Notes under the pieces: model-generated
What the model was told of the DNA's origin: nothing
Database searches by the model: none
Seen by the model: only the letters and a program-made list of their open reading frames with translations
Shown here: piece by piece, positions 27,856 through 36,162 of the stretch
Position numbering within the stretch: position 1 is the stretch's first letter
Layout: each line of letters opens with the position of its first letter
DNA from: Asaia bogorensis_B
GTDB lineage: Bacteria; Pseudomonadota; Alphaproteobacteria; Acetobacterales; Acetobacteraceae
NCBI RefSeq assembly: GCF_900465315.1
Contig: NZ_UBIX01000009.1
DNA length: 64,000 nucleotides
Reading direction: 5' to 3' (one strand)
Made by a program: the position numbers and the translations under genes

Positions 27856-28842
27856 ATGACACCCCCTTCTGCCACACAGCCTGACCGACAAGCTTATCCC
27901 CTGGGCATTTTATGTGGCGCAGGCGCAGGGGCCCTGTGGGGACTGGTTTTCCTTGCTCCTGAACTGGTGCGTCATTTCTCGCCGCTTTATCTCGCCGCCG
28001 GGCGCTACCTCGCCTACGGCCTTATTGCGCTGCTCCTGATTGGCGCGCGATTGCCCGCGCTGTGCCGGGTTCTCGCGGCTCGTGACTGGAGCACATTGTT
28101 CCGTCTCTCGTTTCTGGGGAACAGCTTCTACTATGTCATGCTTTCCATGGCCGTGCAGAAGGGTGGAATTGCCCTGACTTCCCTTGTCATAGGGTTCATG
28201 CCTGTGGCTGTAACGATTATCGGCAGTCGCGACCGCGATGCCCCGCCGCTGCTGAAACTCGCGCCATCGCTGTTCTTCTGCATGATCGGGGCTTTCTGCA
28301 TCGGCTGGCAGGCCCTGTTTCAGGTCGATATGACACCGGAAATTGCGGGGCACGACCCTGTTCTCGGCCTTGCATGTGCCTGCGCTGCACTGGCCTCCTG
28401 GACCGGCTTTGCTGTCGGAAACAGTCGCGCTCTCGCGCGCCTCGATCATGTCTCAGCGCATGACTGGAACCTTCTTACGGGGATCATGACCGGCGCCCAG
28501 GCTCTTGTGCTCTTTCCTGCCGCTATCCTGAGCGACACAGCGCAGCATAGCCATCATGACTGGCTTATGTTCTGGGCGGTTTCGGCCGGGGTGGCCTTTA
28601 TCGCTTCGGTCTGTGGCAATGCCTTGTGGAACCGCATGAGCCGGTTGCTACCGCTTACCCTCACCGGGCAAATGATCCTGTTTGAGACGCTTTTTGCACT
28701 GATCTACGGGTTTGCATGGGAGCAGCGCTTGCCACGCCCGCTGGAGATCGGCTCCTTCCTGTTTATCATCGCCAGCGTCTTGTCATGTGTCGCGGCGCAT
28801 CGTCGCCCCGCCCCGGAGGCCGTAACCGAACAGGCGATATAA
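27856..28842 (+). CDS. EamA/DMT-family transporter
   Basis: 328 aa with about ten hydrophobic helices in two EamA repeats: first from LGILCGAGAGALWGLVFLAPE, second from GLACACAALASWTGFAVGNSRAL. DMT proteins export amino acids or other metabolites; the substrate cannot be inferred. Begins 15 bases after the PepSY gene. Ends convergently 41 bases from the response regulator on the other strand. Confidence 0.85.
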   Translation: MTPPSATQPDRQAYPLGILCGAGAGALWGLVFLAPELVRHFSPLYLAAGRYLAYGLIALLLIGARLPALCRVLAARDWSTLFRLSFLGNSFYYVMLSMAVQKGGIALTSLVIGFMPVAVTIIGSRDRDAPPLLKLAPSLFFCMIGAFCIGWQALFQVDMTPEIAGHDPVLGLACACAALASWTGFAVGNSRALARLDHVSAHDWNLLTGIMTGAQALVLFPAAILSDTAQHSHHDWLMFWAVSAGVAFIASVCGNALWNRMSRLLPLTLTGQMILFETLFALIYGFAWEQRLPRPLEIGSFLFIIASVLSCVAAHRRPAPEAVTEQAI

Positions 28843-28883
28843 GGCCTGTCCGGCTGATCCGTCAGGAAAATTACGGTGTACGC

Positions 28884-29270
28884 TCAGGCGAAGAGTGTCA
28901 GGGCTTCCTTCACGCGCTGCTCGTTCAGCGGTTTGGGCAGAAATCTGGCCCGTGCCGGAAAGGTCGCGAGCTGGGGCACGCCGCGACCGCTCGTCACGAT
29001 AATCTCGATGGGCGGCCAGCGATCACGCACAAGGGCCGCCAGACGTAATCCGTCCATGCTACCAGGCATGTCCACATCGGCCAGAACGATACGGATGTCA
29101 GGTCTGGTTTCCAGAACGATCAGGGCCTGATCGGCATCCGAGGCCTCCGCTACTGCGTAACCGGCTTCCTCGACCATATCCATCAGACACATGCGCTGCA
29201 GCGGCTCGTCCTCCACAACCAGTACGGTAGGGAAACCTGACGTTTTGCCCGATATCGCGTGCGCCATCAT
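28884..29270 (-). CDS. Single-domain response regulator (CheY-like receiver)
   Basis: 128 aa, receiver domain only. Acidic pocket in TVLVVEDEPLQRMCL, phospho-acceptor Asp in VLADVDMPGSMDGLRL, conserved Thr/Ser in IIVTSGRG and Lys in FLPKPLNEQ. No output domain. Its ATG overlaps the stop of the histidine kinase by four bases, so the two form a cognate pair. Such stand-alone receivers often act by protein-protein contact downstream of HWE kinases. Confidence 0.93.
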   Translation of the reverse strand: MMAHAISGKTSGFPTVLVVEDEPLQRMCLMDMVEEAGYAVAEASDADQALIVLETRPDIRIVLADVDMPGSMDGLRLAALVRDRWPPIEIIVTSGRGVPQLATFPARARFLPKPLNEQRVKEALTLFA

Positions 29271-31213
29271 GTCCTCATGATCTTTTCTGCATCGGCCCTG
29301 AAGCTGGCCGACAGACCTTCAGGCTCATAGCGCAGCGCAACGCCACCCGTTCCAATCAGACCAAAGGAAATAAGGCGTGAGCCAAATCCGCCACGCACGG
29401 GCTTGGCAGCAGGTGGACCGTGGCGCTCTCGCCAGTTTAATACGAGCTCGCCACCCCCGGTCTGGCAGTCGATCTCCCAATCGATCTCGATCTCGCCCTC
29501 AGGCACTGAAAGCGCCCCGTGCTTGCAGGCATTGGTCGTCATTTCGTGGATCAGAAGCGCCGTGGACATCGCGGCACGCGAGCCCAGGCGTATGACAGGC
29601 CCCGACAGGCGGCATCGCTCATCCATACTGGCATCGCGCAGGATATTGGCGATCAGATCGCCCAGATGGGCGGCGCGCTGGTCATCACCATGCAGCAGGT
29701 CATGAGCGCGCCCCAATGACTGCAGCCGTTCATAGAAGCGCGTGGCATCCTCTTTTGAGAGCGCATCACGCAGTGTCATTCGGGCAACCGCCTGTACCAT
29801 TGCCAGCGTATTGCGCAGACGATGGGCAATCTCGCCATTGACCACTGCCTGCATCTCGTCGGCACGCCGCCGCGCTATGGCCACCTCCAGACGGTCTGCC
29901 GCGTTATGCAGCCAGTGGATTTCATCCGCACCCCACTCATGCGGATGAGAGAAATGCACCAGCATGAGCGCTACGTTACGACCATCCTCACGCACCGGAA
30001 TATTGATCACGCCGCGCGCATGAAGGGCCAGCCAGCCAGAACTCTCGTCAGCCGTGCGCGGATCGGTCAGGATATCGTTGATCACGAGCGCTTCGCCGGC
30101 GAGAAGCGTCTCGCGCAGTCTGCCGTAATCATCGAAGCGATAACGCCCCTTGATGGAGGGCATCCCCTCTACCGACCATCCCTCACTGACAGTCAGGGTT
30201 TCGATGTCGTGATCGAGTTCGCCATAGGTGGCACGGTCGGCATCGAGCGCCTCACCGATAACCGCCATGGCCCGGCATATCATGACGTCGACGTCACGTT
30301 CGTCCCGTAACACGTCCCCGAGCGCAATGAGGCCGGTCTGACGCTTGTCAGCCGCGACCTGAGCGGTAATTTCACGAAAGGTGAGCGAAAAGAAGTCCTG
30401 CCCCACCGGGTAGAACGTGCCCTCGAACCAGCGACGCAACAGGCGCACTTCCTGCACGAAAGACACGGGACGGTTTTCATCGACGGCCTGCGCCGCAAGG
30501 GAAATCCAGCGCGGCTCGACCCCCGGGAAGATATCGCGACATGTCTTGTTGATGGCATCGGCTGCCGCAATGCCAAGATGGCGCTCCCAGGCCGGGTTGA
30601 CCTCCTGATATCGCCAGTCAAACACCTGCCCTGCCTCATCACGCATGAGTTGGGCGAGAATATAGCCCTCGTTCATGGTCTGGATGAGGCTGCGCCAATG
30701 CATCTGTGCCCGATCATGGGCCAGGCTCTGACGACGCAGTTCCAGCAGGTCGACCACCAGACGCGCCAGCTTTTCGAGCGCCGCGCGGTGCACATCGGAC
30801 AGCCCCCCTGGCTTCGGCGCCGGATCGAACACCGCCAGCGCTCCGATTGTGCCAAACGGGGTCCGCAGAGGTACGCCCGCGTAAAACCGGAGATGGGGCG
30901 CCTCGACCACGAGCGGGTTGCGATCAGTGCGGGGATCAAGCTGGAGATCCTCGATCTCGATGATTGAGTCCGTGGCGACCACCATGCCGCAAATGGCATG
31001 GTCAAGATCAGTCTGGCAGAGGTCGATGCCCTGACGGGCCTTGAACCACTGGCGATCCCTGTCGATCAGACTCACGACGCCGGAGCGGGTTTCGCAGATC
31101 TGGCTGGCGAGCGCGACCAGATCATCATAGCCACGCTCAGGTGGCGTATCGAGAATGTCATAGGCACGCAGCCCATGTGGTGTCGCCATCTTATCAACCA
31201 TACCGGGTTCCAT
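29267..31213 (-). CDS. HWE-type sensor histidine kinase, GAF-PAS-GAF
   Basis: Predicted cytoplasmic kinase with no membrane segment. From the chosen ATG, 648 aa; the frame runs on to a TTG at 31276, so the start is uncertain. Order: GAF (YDDLVALASQICETRSGVV), PAS-like (MHWRSLIQTMNEGY), second GAF (DVMICRAMAVIGEALDADRA), then the kinase core. The H box EIAHRLRNTLAMVQAVARM, N box LLIHEMTTNACKHGALS and LNWRER fit the HWE subfamily rather than classic HisKA. It lies about 160 bases downstream of the diguanylate cyclase on the same strand, and overlaps its receiver partner. Confidence 0.9.
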   Translation of the reverse strand: MEPGMVDKMATPHGLRAYDILDTPPERGYDDLVALASQICETRSGVVSLIDRDRQWFKARQGIDLCQTDLDHAICGMVVATDSIIEIEDLQLDPRTDRNPLVVEAPHLRFYAGVPLRTPFGTIGALAVFDPAPKPGGLSDVHRAALEKLARLVVDLLELRRQSLAHDRAQMHWRSLIQTMNEGYILAQLMRDEAGQVFDWRYQEVNPAWERHLGIAAADAINKTCRDIFPGVEPRWISLAAQAVDENRPVSFVQEVRLLRRWFEGTFYPVGQDFFSLTFREITAQVAADKRQTGLIALGDVLRDERDVDVMICRAMAVIGEALDADRATYGELDHDIETLTVSEGWSVEGMPSIKGRYRFDDYGRLRETLLAGEALVINDILTDPRTADESSGWLALHARGVINIPVREDGRNVALMLVHFSHPHEWGADEIHWLHNAADRLEVAIARRRADEMQAVVNGEIAHRLRNTLAMVQAVARMTLRDALSKEDATRFYERLQSLGRAHDLLHGDDQRAAHLGDLIANILRDASMDERCRLSGPVIRLGSRAAMSTALLIHEMTTNACKHGALSVPEGEIEIDWEIDCQTGGGELVLNWRERHGPPAAKPVRGGFGSRLISFGLIGTGGVALRYEPEGLSASFRADAEKIMRT

Positions 31214-31373
31214 GCACCTCAGGTCCGGAATGCCCGCAGGATCAGTCCGGCTCACGGCCTCAAGCTTGTGCGACAACTCAACTCAGCGGATAGGTTCGAC
31301 CATACGGTGTTACATGCCCGATGGACAACCATTGTTTGTTTACGTTTTGGCCTCGCTTGCCTCCCACCCGTGA

Positions 31374-34334
31374 TCAGCCATTGTGGATGCGATCGCGCCC
31401 CGCGTTCTTGGCTTCATAGAGCAGCAGATCAGCACGTTTCATAAGTGTCTTGATGGTATCACCAGCTTCAAAGCGGGTCAGCCCTGCGCTGAAGGTGACC
31501 AACCCGGTAGACCGTGAGATTTCCCAATCGGTCTTTTCATGAAAAGCCTCACGCACACTGTCGAGACGAGCTATGGCCGTATCCAATGTCTGGGCAGGCA
31601 GAAGAATGCCGAACTCCTCCCCACCGATACGGGCCACCATGTCAGCCGGATGCGTATGGGTCTCGAGCACGTGGGCGACCTGACGCAGAACCTGATCCCC
31701 CGTCTGATGGGAATAGGTGTCATTGATCGCCTTGAAATGATCGATATCGACAATCGCCAGACAGAAATCAGGGCCATCGGCATTGGCCCCTGTCAGCATT
31801 TTCTCGACCGCCTCGTCGAAGGCGCGACGGTTGTAAACTCCGGTCAGGGCATCCTCACGCGCCTGACGGGCAGTCAGGTCGATCTGGATTTCCAGACGCG
31901 CCAGCAGGGCATCTTTTTCCCGCGTCTGCGCCTCAAGATCCTTGGTGCGAGACCGGATGATGCGCGACAGACGGTTTGCCTCCGCCCGGTAACTCCAGAC
32001 AATCCCCCAGTACGAAAACGCGATGACAATGCAGAGCACAACAGCACAGAGAACCCAGAACTGGCGCCGCTGCCACCATTTCGGGTCGATCACAAACCGG
32101 ACCAGCGTGACGGCACGAGGCCAGACCTGCCCTGGATGCGCGGCCGACGTTGTAAGCGTATAGCTGCCGGGGGGAAGCGATGTCAGTTCGAGCGTGCGCG
32201 AACGTCCTGTTGTCGTCCAGGCGCTCCCTGCGCCGGTGATCGTGGTACGGAACAGGATCTCGTCAGGCGCAATATAACTTGGCGCTGTATAGCGTATGGT
32301 CAGATTGTGCCTTGAGGGCACATGCAGCACGTCACCCTTGCGCAGATTATGAATATCGCGCCCATCCAGAGCCACGCCATCAAGTGCGACAGGGGGCGGC
32401 GGTGGCTTGACCAGAAACTTGTCGAAACTGTTCGTATCGGTTCGGGCAAGACCAATGGCGGTTGCGATCCAGAGCGTGCCGTCATGCGTAAGCGCTGCGC
32501 CTGGTTGTGCGCTTCCGCTGGCCTGACTGCTGCTGAGCCCATTGGTCTCATCAAGCTGGATATAGCTCAGGGTCTTGCGCCCGCCATCGGCTACGGCCTC
32601 AAGATCAGCCAGCGCGATACGAAAAAGGCCGCGATTGCTGGTGATCCAGAGATAGCCCCTGTTATCCCTGATCAAGGTAAACACCGAGTCTACCGGCAGC
32701 CCGGTATCACGCCCGATATGGGTCAGCTTCCCCTGCCGATAGCGGTAGAGCCCGCGATCGGTAGTCAGCCAGAGATCATTGCCAATGGATGCAAAGCCGA
32801 AGATTGTATGGGCCCCATCAACCCCGCTGAAGCGTATGGTTCTGGTCTTGCCATCGCGTATCACACGCACACCATCCAGCGTGCCCACCCAAAGCGTGTC
32901 GTCCTGAACCTTTATGGAAGTGATGAGACCACTGGGTGCCTTTGAAGCCCCGTACCGCTCGACTCTGTCATCCGCAGCCAGCCTGAACAATCCACGCTGC
33001 GTCCCGATGATCAGATTATGATCACGGTCGAATGCCAAAGCGCGCACATTGCCCGCGGGAAGACCGTTCTGCGTGTCAAGATGGCGTATGGTCCCATCAG
33101 GCGCTATGGCAAACAGGCCATCTGCATAGGTACCAAGCCAGACCGTGCCATCGTTATTCTCGGCGCTCGACAGGACTTCCGGCTGATGCCCCGAGCGCGT
33201 CGGGAGATACATGGTCTCGGGTGAATCATTATGGATAAGGCGCGAGACACCGCCATCCGTACCGATCCATAACCCCCCGGTATGATCCTCCATGACGGTG
33301 CGAACAAAATCACCCGACAACCCGTTATGACGGCGCAGACTGCTGAAGGGGGTTTCCTGCAGCCGGAACAGTCCGGCGTTGGTGCCAACCCAGATCGACC
33401 CCTCTGTATCCTCGGCCAGAGACAGGATACGCCCGCCCGTTGGGTCGAGCGTGTCGGGCATGACCTCAACCCTGTCCCCGCTGAGCCGCAGCAACCCGTG
33501 ATCCTCGGTGCCAACCCATAGCGAGCCATGCCGGTCCTGAAGCAATGCGGTAACCCGTCCCTTATCCCTCAGATCGTAGGCCAGACGGGGCTTGTTGTCG
33601 GCGATGGAAAATATGCGGCTGTCCGAGACAATCCAGAACGTGCCGTCCGGCGCGTGATAGGGCCATGACAGCCCATGCGGCAGATCCCATGACGCCGGAG
33701 GCTGACGCACATGGCCTTCCTTGTCGCGTATGATGATACCGCTATAGGTGCCGAGCCACAGCGAATCCGAGGCATCAAACGCCATGTTGCGATAGATGCT
33801 CGAGAGCGGCTCGTTATGCCCCGGCGTCAGGTAATGAAACCTGCCGGAATGGGACATGGTGCCCAGACCATGATTTTCATAAAGCATCCAGACATCGTCG
33901 TGCCTGTCCACTTTCATCGACTGGACGATTGTCGAGGGCGCACTGGCCTCATGCGGCCAGAAATGCCAGCTGCCATCACTGTCATGACGACCGACATCAC
34001 CACGTGAATCGCTGAACCACATATCGCCTGCGGCATCGAGCGCGAGAGCGCCGATCCCGTTATCGGGCAGGGCCGGATCACTGCCGCGGTTCTGCACGTG
34101 AAAGTCCAGCCCGTCATAGGAGACGAGACCTTCCCATGTCGCAAACCACATGCGGCCATCAGGTGTCTGAACGATGTCGCGTATGGAATTCTGCGGCAGT
34201 CCGTCCTGCGTGGTCCAATGCTTGATGGCGTAATTGCCGAGTGATGAGACATCATCAACCGATGCCGCATGAGCCGAAAAGGCAGGCAAGGCGAGCATTG
34301 CCAGACTGCACAACCCGGCCCGAAACTCGCTCAC
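31374..34334 (-). CDS. Periplasmic two-propeller sensor diguanylate cyclase (Reg_prop, Y_Y_Y, GGDEF)
   Basis: 986 aa from a GTG that places a clean signal peptide (EFRAGLCSLAMLALPAFSAHA) at the N-terminus; the frame extends to a TTG at 34394. About 14 propeller repeats of the form DGxxWxGTxxGL are visible (for example RHGSLWVGTEDHGLLRL, TEGSIWVGTNAGLFRLQ), enough for two seven-bladed propellers. A Y_Y_Y domain and one membrane helix (RQFWVLCAVVLCIVIAFSYW) follow, then a coiled coil and a GGDEF domain. The active site GGEEF is intact. The inhibitory-site RxxD position reads HPAD. Predicted to make c-di-GMP in response to a periplasmic ligand. Confidence 0.92.
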   Translation of the reverse strand: MSEFRAGLCSLAMLALPAFSAHAASVDDVSSLGNYAIKHWTTQDGLPQNSIRDIVQTPDGRMWFATWEGLVSYDGLDFHVQNRGSDPALPDNGIGALALDAAGDMWFSDSRGDVGRHDSDGSWHFWPHEASAPSTIVQSMKVDRHDDVWMLYENHGLGTMSHSGRFHYLTPGHNEPLSSIYRNMAFDASDSLWLGTYSGIIIRDKEGHVRQPPASWDLPHGLSWPYHAPDGTFWIVSDSRIFSIADNKPRLAYDLRDKGRVTALLQDRHGSLWVGTEDHGLLRLSGDRVEVMPDTLDPTGGRILSLAEDTEGSIWVGTNAGLFRLQETPFSSLRRHNGLSGDFVRTVMEDHTGGLWIGTDGGVSRLIHNDSPETMYLPTRSGHQPEVLSSAENNDGTVWLGTYADGLFAIAPDGTIRHLDTQNGLPAGNVRALAFDRDHNLIIGTQRGLFRLAADDRVERYGASKAPSGLITSIKVQDDTLWVGTLDGVRVIRDGKTRTIRFSGVDGAHTIFGFASIGNDLWLTTDRGLYRYRQGKLTHIGRDTGLPVDSVFTLIRDNRGYLWITSNRGLFRIALADLEAVADGGRKTLSYIQLDETNGLSSSQASGSAQPGAALTHDGTLWIATAIGLARTDTNSFDKFLVKPPPPPVALDGVALDGRDIHNLRKGDVLHVPSRHNLTIRYTAPSYIAPDEILFRTTITGAGSAWTTTGRSRTLELTSLPPGSYTLTTSAAHPGQVWPRAVTLVRFVIDPKWWQRRQFWVLCAVVLCIVIAFSYWGIVWSYRAEANRLSRIIRSRTKDLEAQTREKDALLARLEIQIDLTARQAREDALTGVYNRRAFDEAVEKMLTGANADGPDFCLAIVDIDHFKAINDTYSHQTGDQVLRQVAHVLETHTHPADMVARIGGEEFGILLPAQTLDTAIARLDSVREAFHEKTDWEISRSTGLVTFSAGLTRFEAGDTIKTLMKRADLLLYEAKNAGRDRIHNG

Positions 34335-34868
34335 CCGGGAAACTCGATCGCACCTGCGTGCTGGAGAGTATGGTTTGTACGGGACCTCAGGCAAGACATG
34401 AACACCCGCATGGACCGGGCCATGAGGGCAATTCCTTACATCGGGTCATTCTGTCTGTCTGGTCTTTGGGCTTCGTCATCTGTCACGTTCATCATGCGGG
34501 CAGAGTACGATTCTTATAGCCTTGCCCCTGCCTGGGGAAAAGCAGCGCCGCCATCCTGTGACCCGACGTGGCCTTTTCGCAACGCTAAACCGGATGCAAT
34601 TGAAATAAGGCGTCCAAACAGCACCCCATCATGAGATCGGCACTCTCATCCGATCCGGAAACGGTTCAGTTATATGACTGAGACGTATTGACTGGCAGCT
34701 TTCCCAAAGACGGCAAGCCGATCTGACAGGGACGTGATGGCGGAATGATCCTGCCCCATTCGCTCAGGTTGATCGCTCTGTGAACATAACCAACGCGTAT
34801 TCTCAACCGTAAAATGGAGCGTGCGATTCTGTTCAGGAGTGGGAAAGACCACACACGGATAAGGGGAG
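34335..34868. other. 534-base intergenic region, DGC promoter side
   Basis: Between the divergent side of the cyclase gene and the tRNA-Arg. Short open frames on both strands lack family features and RBSs, so no gene is called. GATCGG (34635-34640) and CCGATC (34650-34655) form an inverted repeat. The cyclase promoter should lie here; no confident -35/-10 was found. Confidence 0.4.
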
Positions 34869-34945
34869 TGGCGCGCCCTGCTGGATTCGAACCAGCGACC
34901 CACAGCTTAGAAGGCTGTTGCTCTATCCAACTGAGCTAAGGGCGC
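34869..34945 (-). tRNA. tRNA-Arg (anticodon TCT)
   Basis: On the minus strand the acceptor stem GCGCCCT (34945-34939) pairs with AGGGCGC (34879-34873). D-arm TAGCTCAGTTGGAT, anticodon loop CTTCTAA and T-arm GGTTCGAATCC are canonical. CCA is encoded (34871-34869). Reads AGA codons. 24 bases upstream lies tRNA-Pro on the same strand. Confidence 0.97.
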
Positions 34946-34969
34946 GTATCGCCATACCCTTGGTGGTGG

Positions 34970-35046
34970 TGGTCGGGGCGCCCGGACTCGAACCGGGGGC
35001 CTCTTGTACCCAAAACAAGCGCGCTACCAGGCTGCGCCACGCCCCG
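34970..35046 (-). tRNA. tRNA-Pro (anticodon TGG)
   Basis: Minus strand. Acceptor CGGGGCG (35046-35040) pairs with CGCCCCG (34980-34974). Anticodon loop TTTGGGT, T-arm GGTTCGAGTCC. Discriminator A and an encoded CCA end at 34970. Probably co-transcribed with tRNA-Arg 24 bases downstream. Confidence 0.97.
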
Positions 35047-35122
35047 AACGCGCGGACCCTACCGCAACTCGCGGCAGGGTGAAAGGTGCACTCTCGAAAA
35101 AACTGAAGAATTATCCGAGGTT

Positions 35123-35175
35123 ACGCCCAGAAGTTGCGCGCCCAAGTTAGGTGCCCAGTTCAGGCGCCCAGGTTG
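35123..35175. repeat. Degenerate 12-14-base tandem repeat at the gpt 3' end
   Basis: Four imperfect copies of a unit close to cGCCCAxGTTx are seen: about 35123-35136, 35137-35150, 35151-35162 and 35163-35175. The last copy codes for the final residues of the phosphoribosyltransferase (NLGA), and the other three lie beyond its stop codon. The pattern suggests repeat expansion with drift. Confidence 0.55.
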
Positions 35176-35645
35176 CGGGCCAGCGGCGGTACGAAAAGCG
35201 GCGCCGTGTCCCACGGGAAGAGCACCCAGGTATCCTGCGCCACTTCCATAACATACTGATCGGTATGCGGCTTGCCGTTGGGCTTGGCGTAAAGGCAGGC
35301 AAAATGCGCCTTGGGCAGTACATCGCGCACGACCTTGGCCGTCTCACCGGAATCGACCAGATCATCGATCACAAGAAAGCCCTCGCCGTCACCGGCGGCA
35401 ATCGGGGCTTTTACCACACGGGGTTCCTTCTGGTCCTGTGCGCTTTCGCCAGAATAGCTGATGACCGAGATGGATTCGACAAGACGGCAATCGAGCTCAC
35501 GCGCGATAATGGCCGCCGGGATAAGCCCGCCCCTTGTGACGGCCACGATGCCCTTGAATTCGCCGCGCGCCATCAGGGCCGAAGCGAGGGTGCGGGCATC
35601 GCGGTGCAGCTGGTCCCAGGTGACGGTTGCGTAGTTGGTAGCCAT
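35160..35645 (-). CDS. gpt: Xanthine(-guanine) phosphoribosyltransferase
   Basis: 161 aa. Purine salvage: transfers phosphoribose from PRPP to xanthine/guanine. The PRPP loop FLVIDDLVDSGETAKVV is near residue 83-100, with VAVTRGGLIPAAIIAREL earlier and the C-terminal QDTWVLFPWDTA, all typical of Gpt. The start codon shares one base with the stop of the upstream tRNA-binding-domain gene. The 3' end lies in the degenerate repeat. Confidence 0.94.
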   Translation of the reverse strand: MATNYATVTWDQLHRDARTLASALMARGEFKGIVAVTRGGLIPAAIIARELDCRLVESISVISYSGESAQDQKEPRVVKAPIAAGDGEGFLVIDDLVDSGETAKVVRDVLPKAHFACLYAKPNGKPHTDQYVMEVAQDTWVLFPWDTAPLFVPPLARNLGA

Positions 35646-35998
35646 CAGAACAGTTTTCCTCCATCTGGCACCCGGTGGTCCGGGCAGATCAGCACCATGT
35701 CGCCGGAGCGATCAGGCATGCCGAGCGCCAGCACTTGATTGACGGTGGTGTTTTGCAGTTGCGGGTTAACCACAGCACAAACCTGCCTGCCAACCAGCTG
35801 CGGTGCCTTGTAGTTTCTTGCCAGAGTCATTGTGGCACGACGGACACCCAGATGGGCGCCGAAATCGATCCAGAGCAGCGTCTTGCCCCCCTCTTCCTGC
35901 GCCGAGGCGATGGTCCCGACACGTATATCGGGCTGAACGGCCCCAGCCTGCACCGGGGCCGGAGACGATTCGGGGGCAATGTCGCTGTCTGAAGTCAT
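35645..35998 (-). CDS. CsaA/YgjH-type tRNA-binding domain protein
   Basis: 117 aa from the ATG at 35998; an upstream in-frame start at 36049 is less protein-like. After an Ala/Pro-rich leader of about 20 residues comes one OB-fold EMAP/tRNA-binding domain: PDIRVGTIASAQEE, LARNYKAPQLVGRQVCAVV, and ALGMPDRSGDMVLICPDHRV. Related proteins (CsaA, YgjH) bind tRNA, with a proposed chaperone role in Bacillus. It overlaps gpt by one base (TGATG), so translation is coupled. Confidence 0.85.
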   Translation of the reverse strand: MTSDSDIAPESSPAPVQAGAVQPDIRVGTIASAQEEGGKTLLWIDFGAHLGVRRATMTLARNYKAPQLVGRQVCAVVNPQLQNTTVNQVLALGMPDRSGDMVLICPDHRVPDGGKLF

Positions 35999-36162
35999 GC
36001 GGCGGAACCTGCCTGCGCAACCCGTGAAATGCAATCGCGCAATCACCATGCTGCGCGGGCATTCTGACGCTTGCTATGGGGCAAAAACCTGCGCGAGGGC
36101 GTGCTGCCGATTTTCATACACAACATTGCTGGATTGCGGGCGCTGTCTATAGTGATTGCGCC

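Noticed and set aside
34395..34868. Short frames such as 34666-34854 and 34269-34634
   Set aside because: No RBS, no domain, and poor codon bias compared with neighbours.
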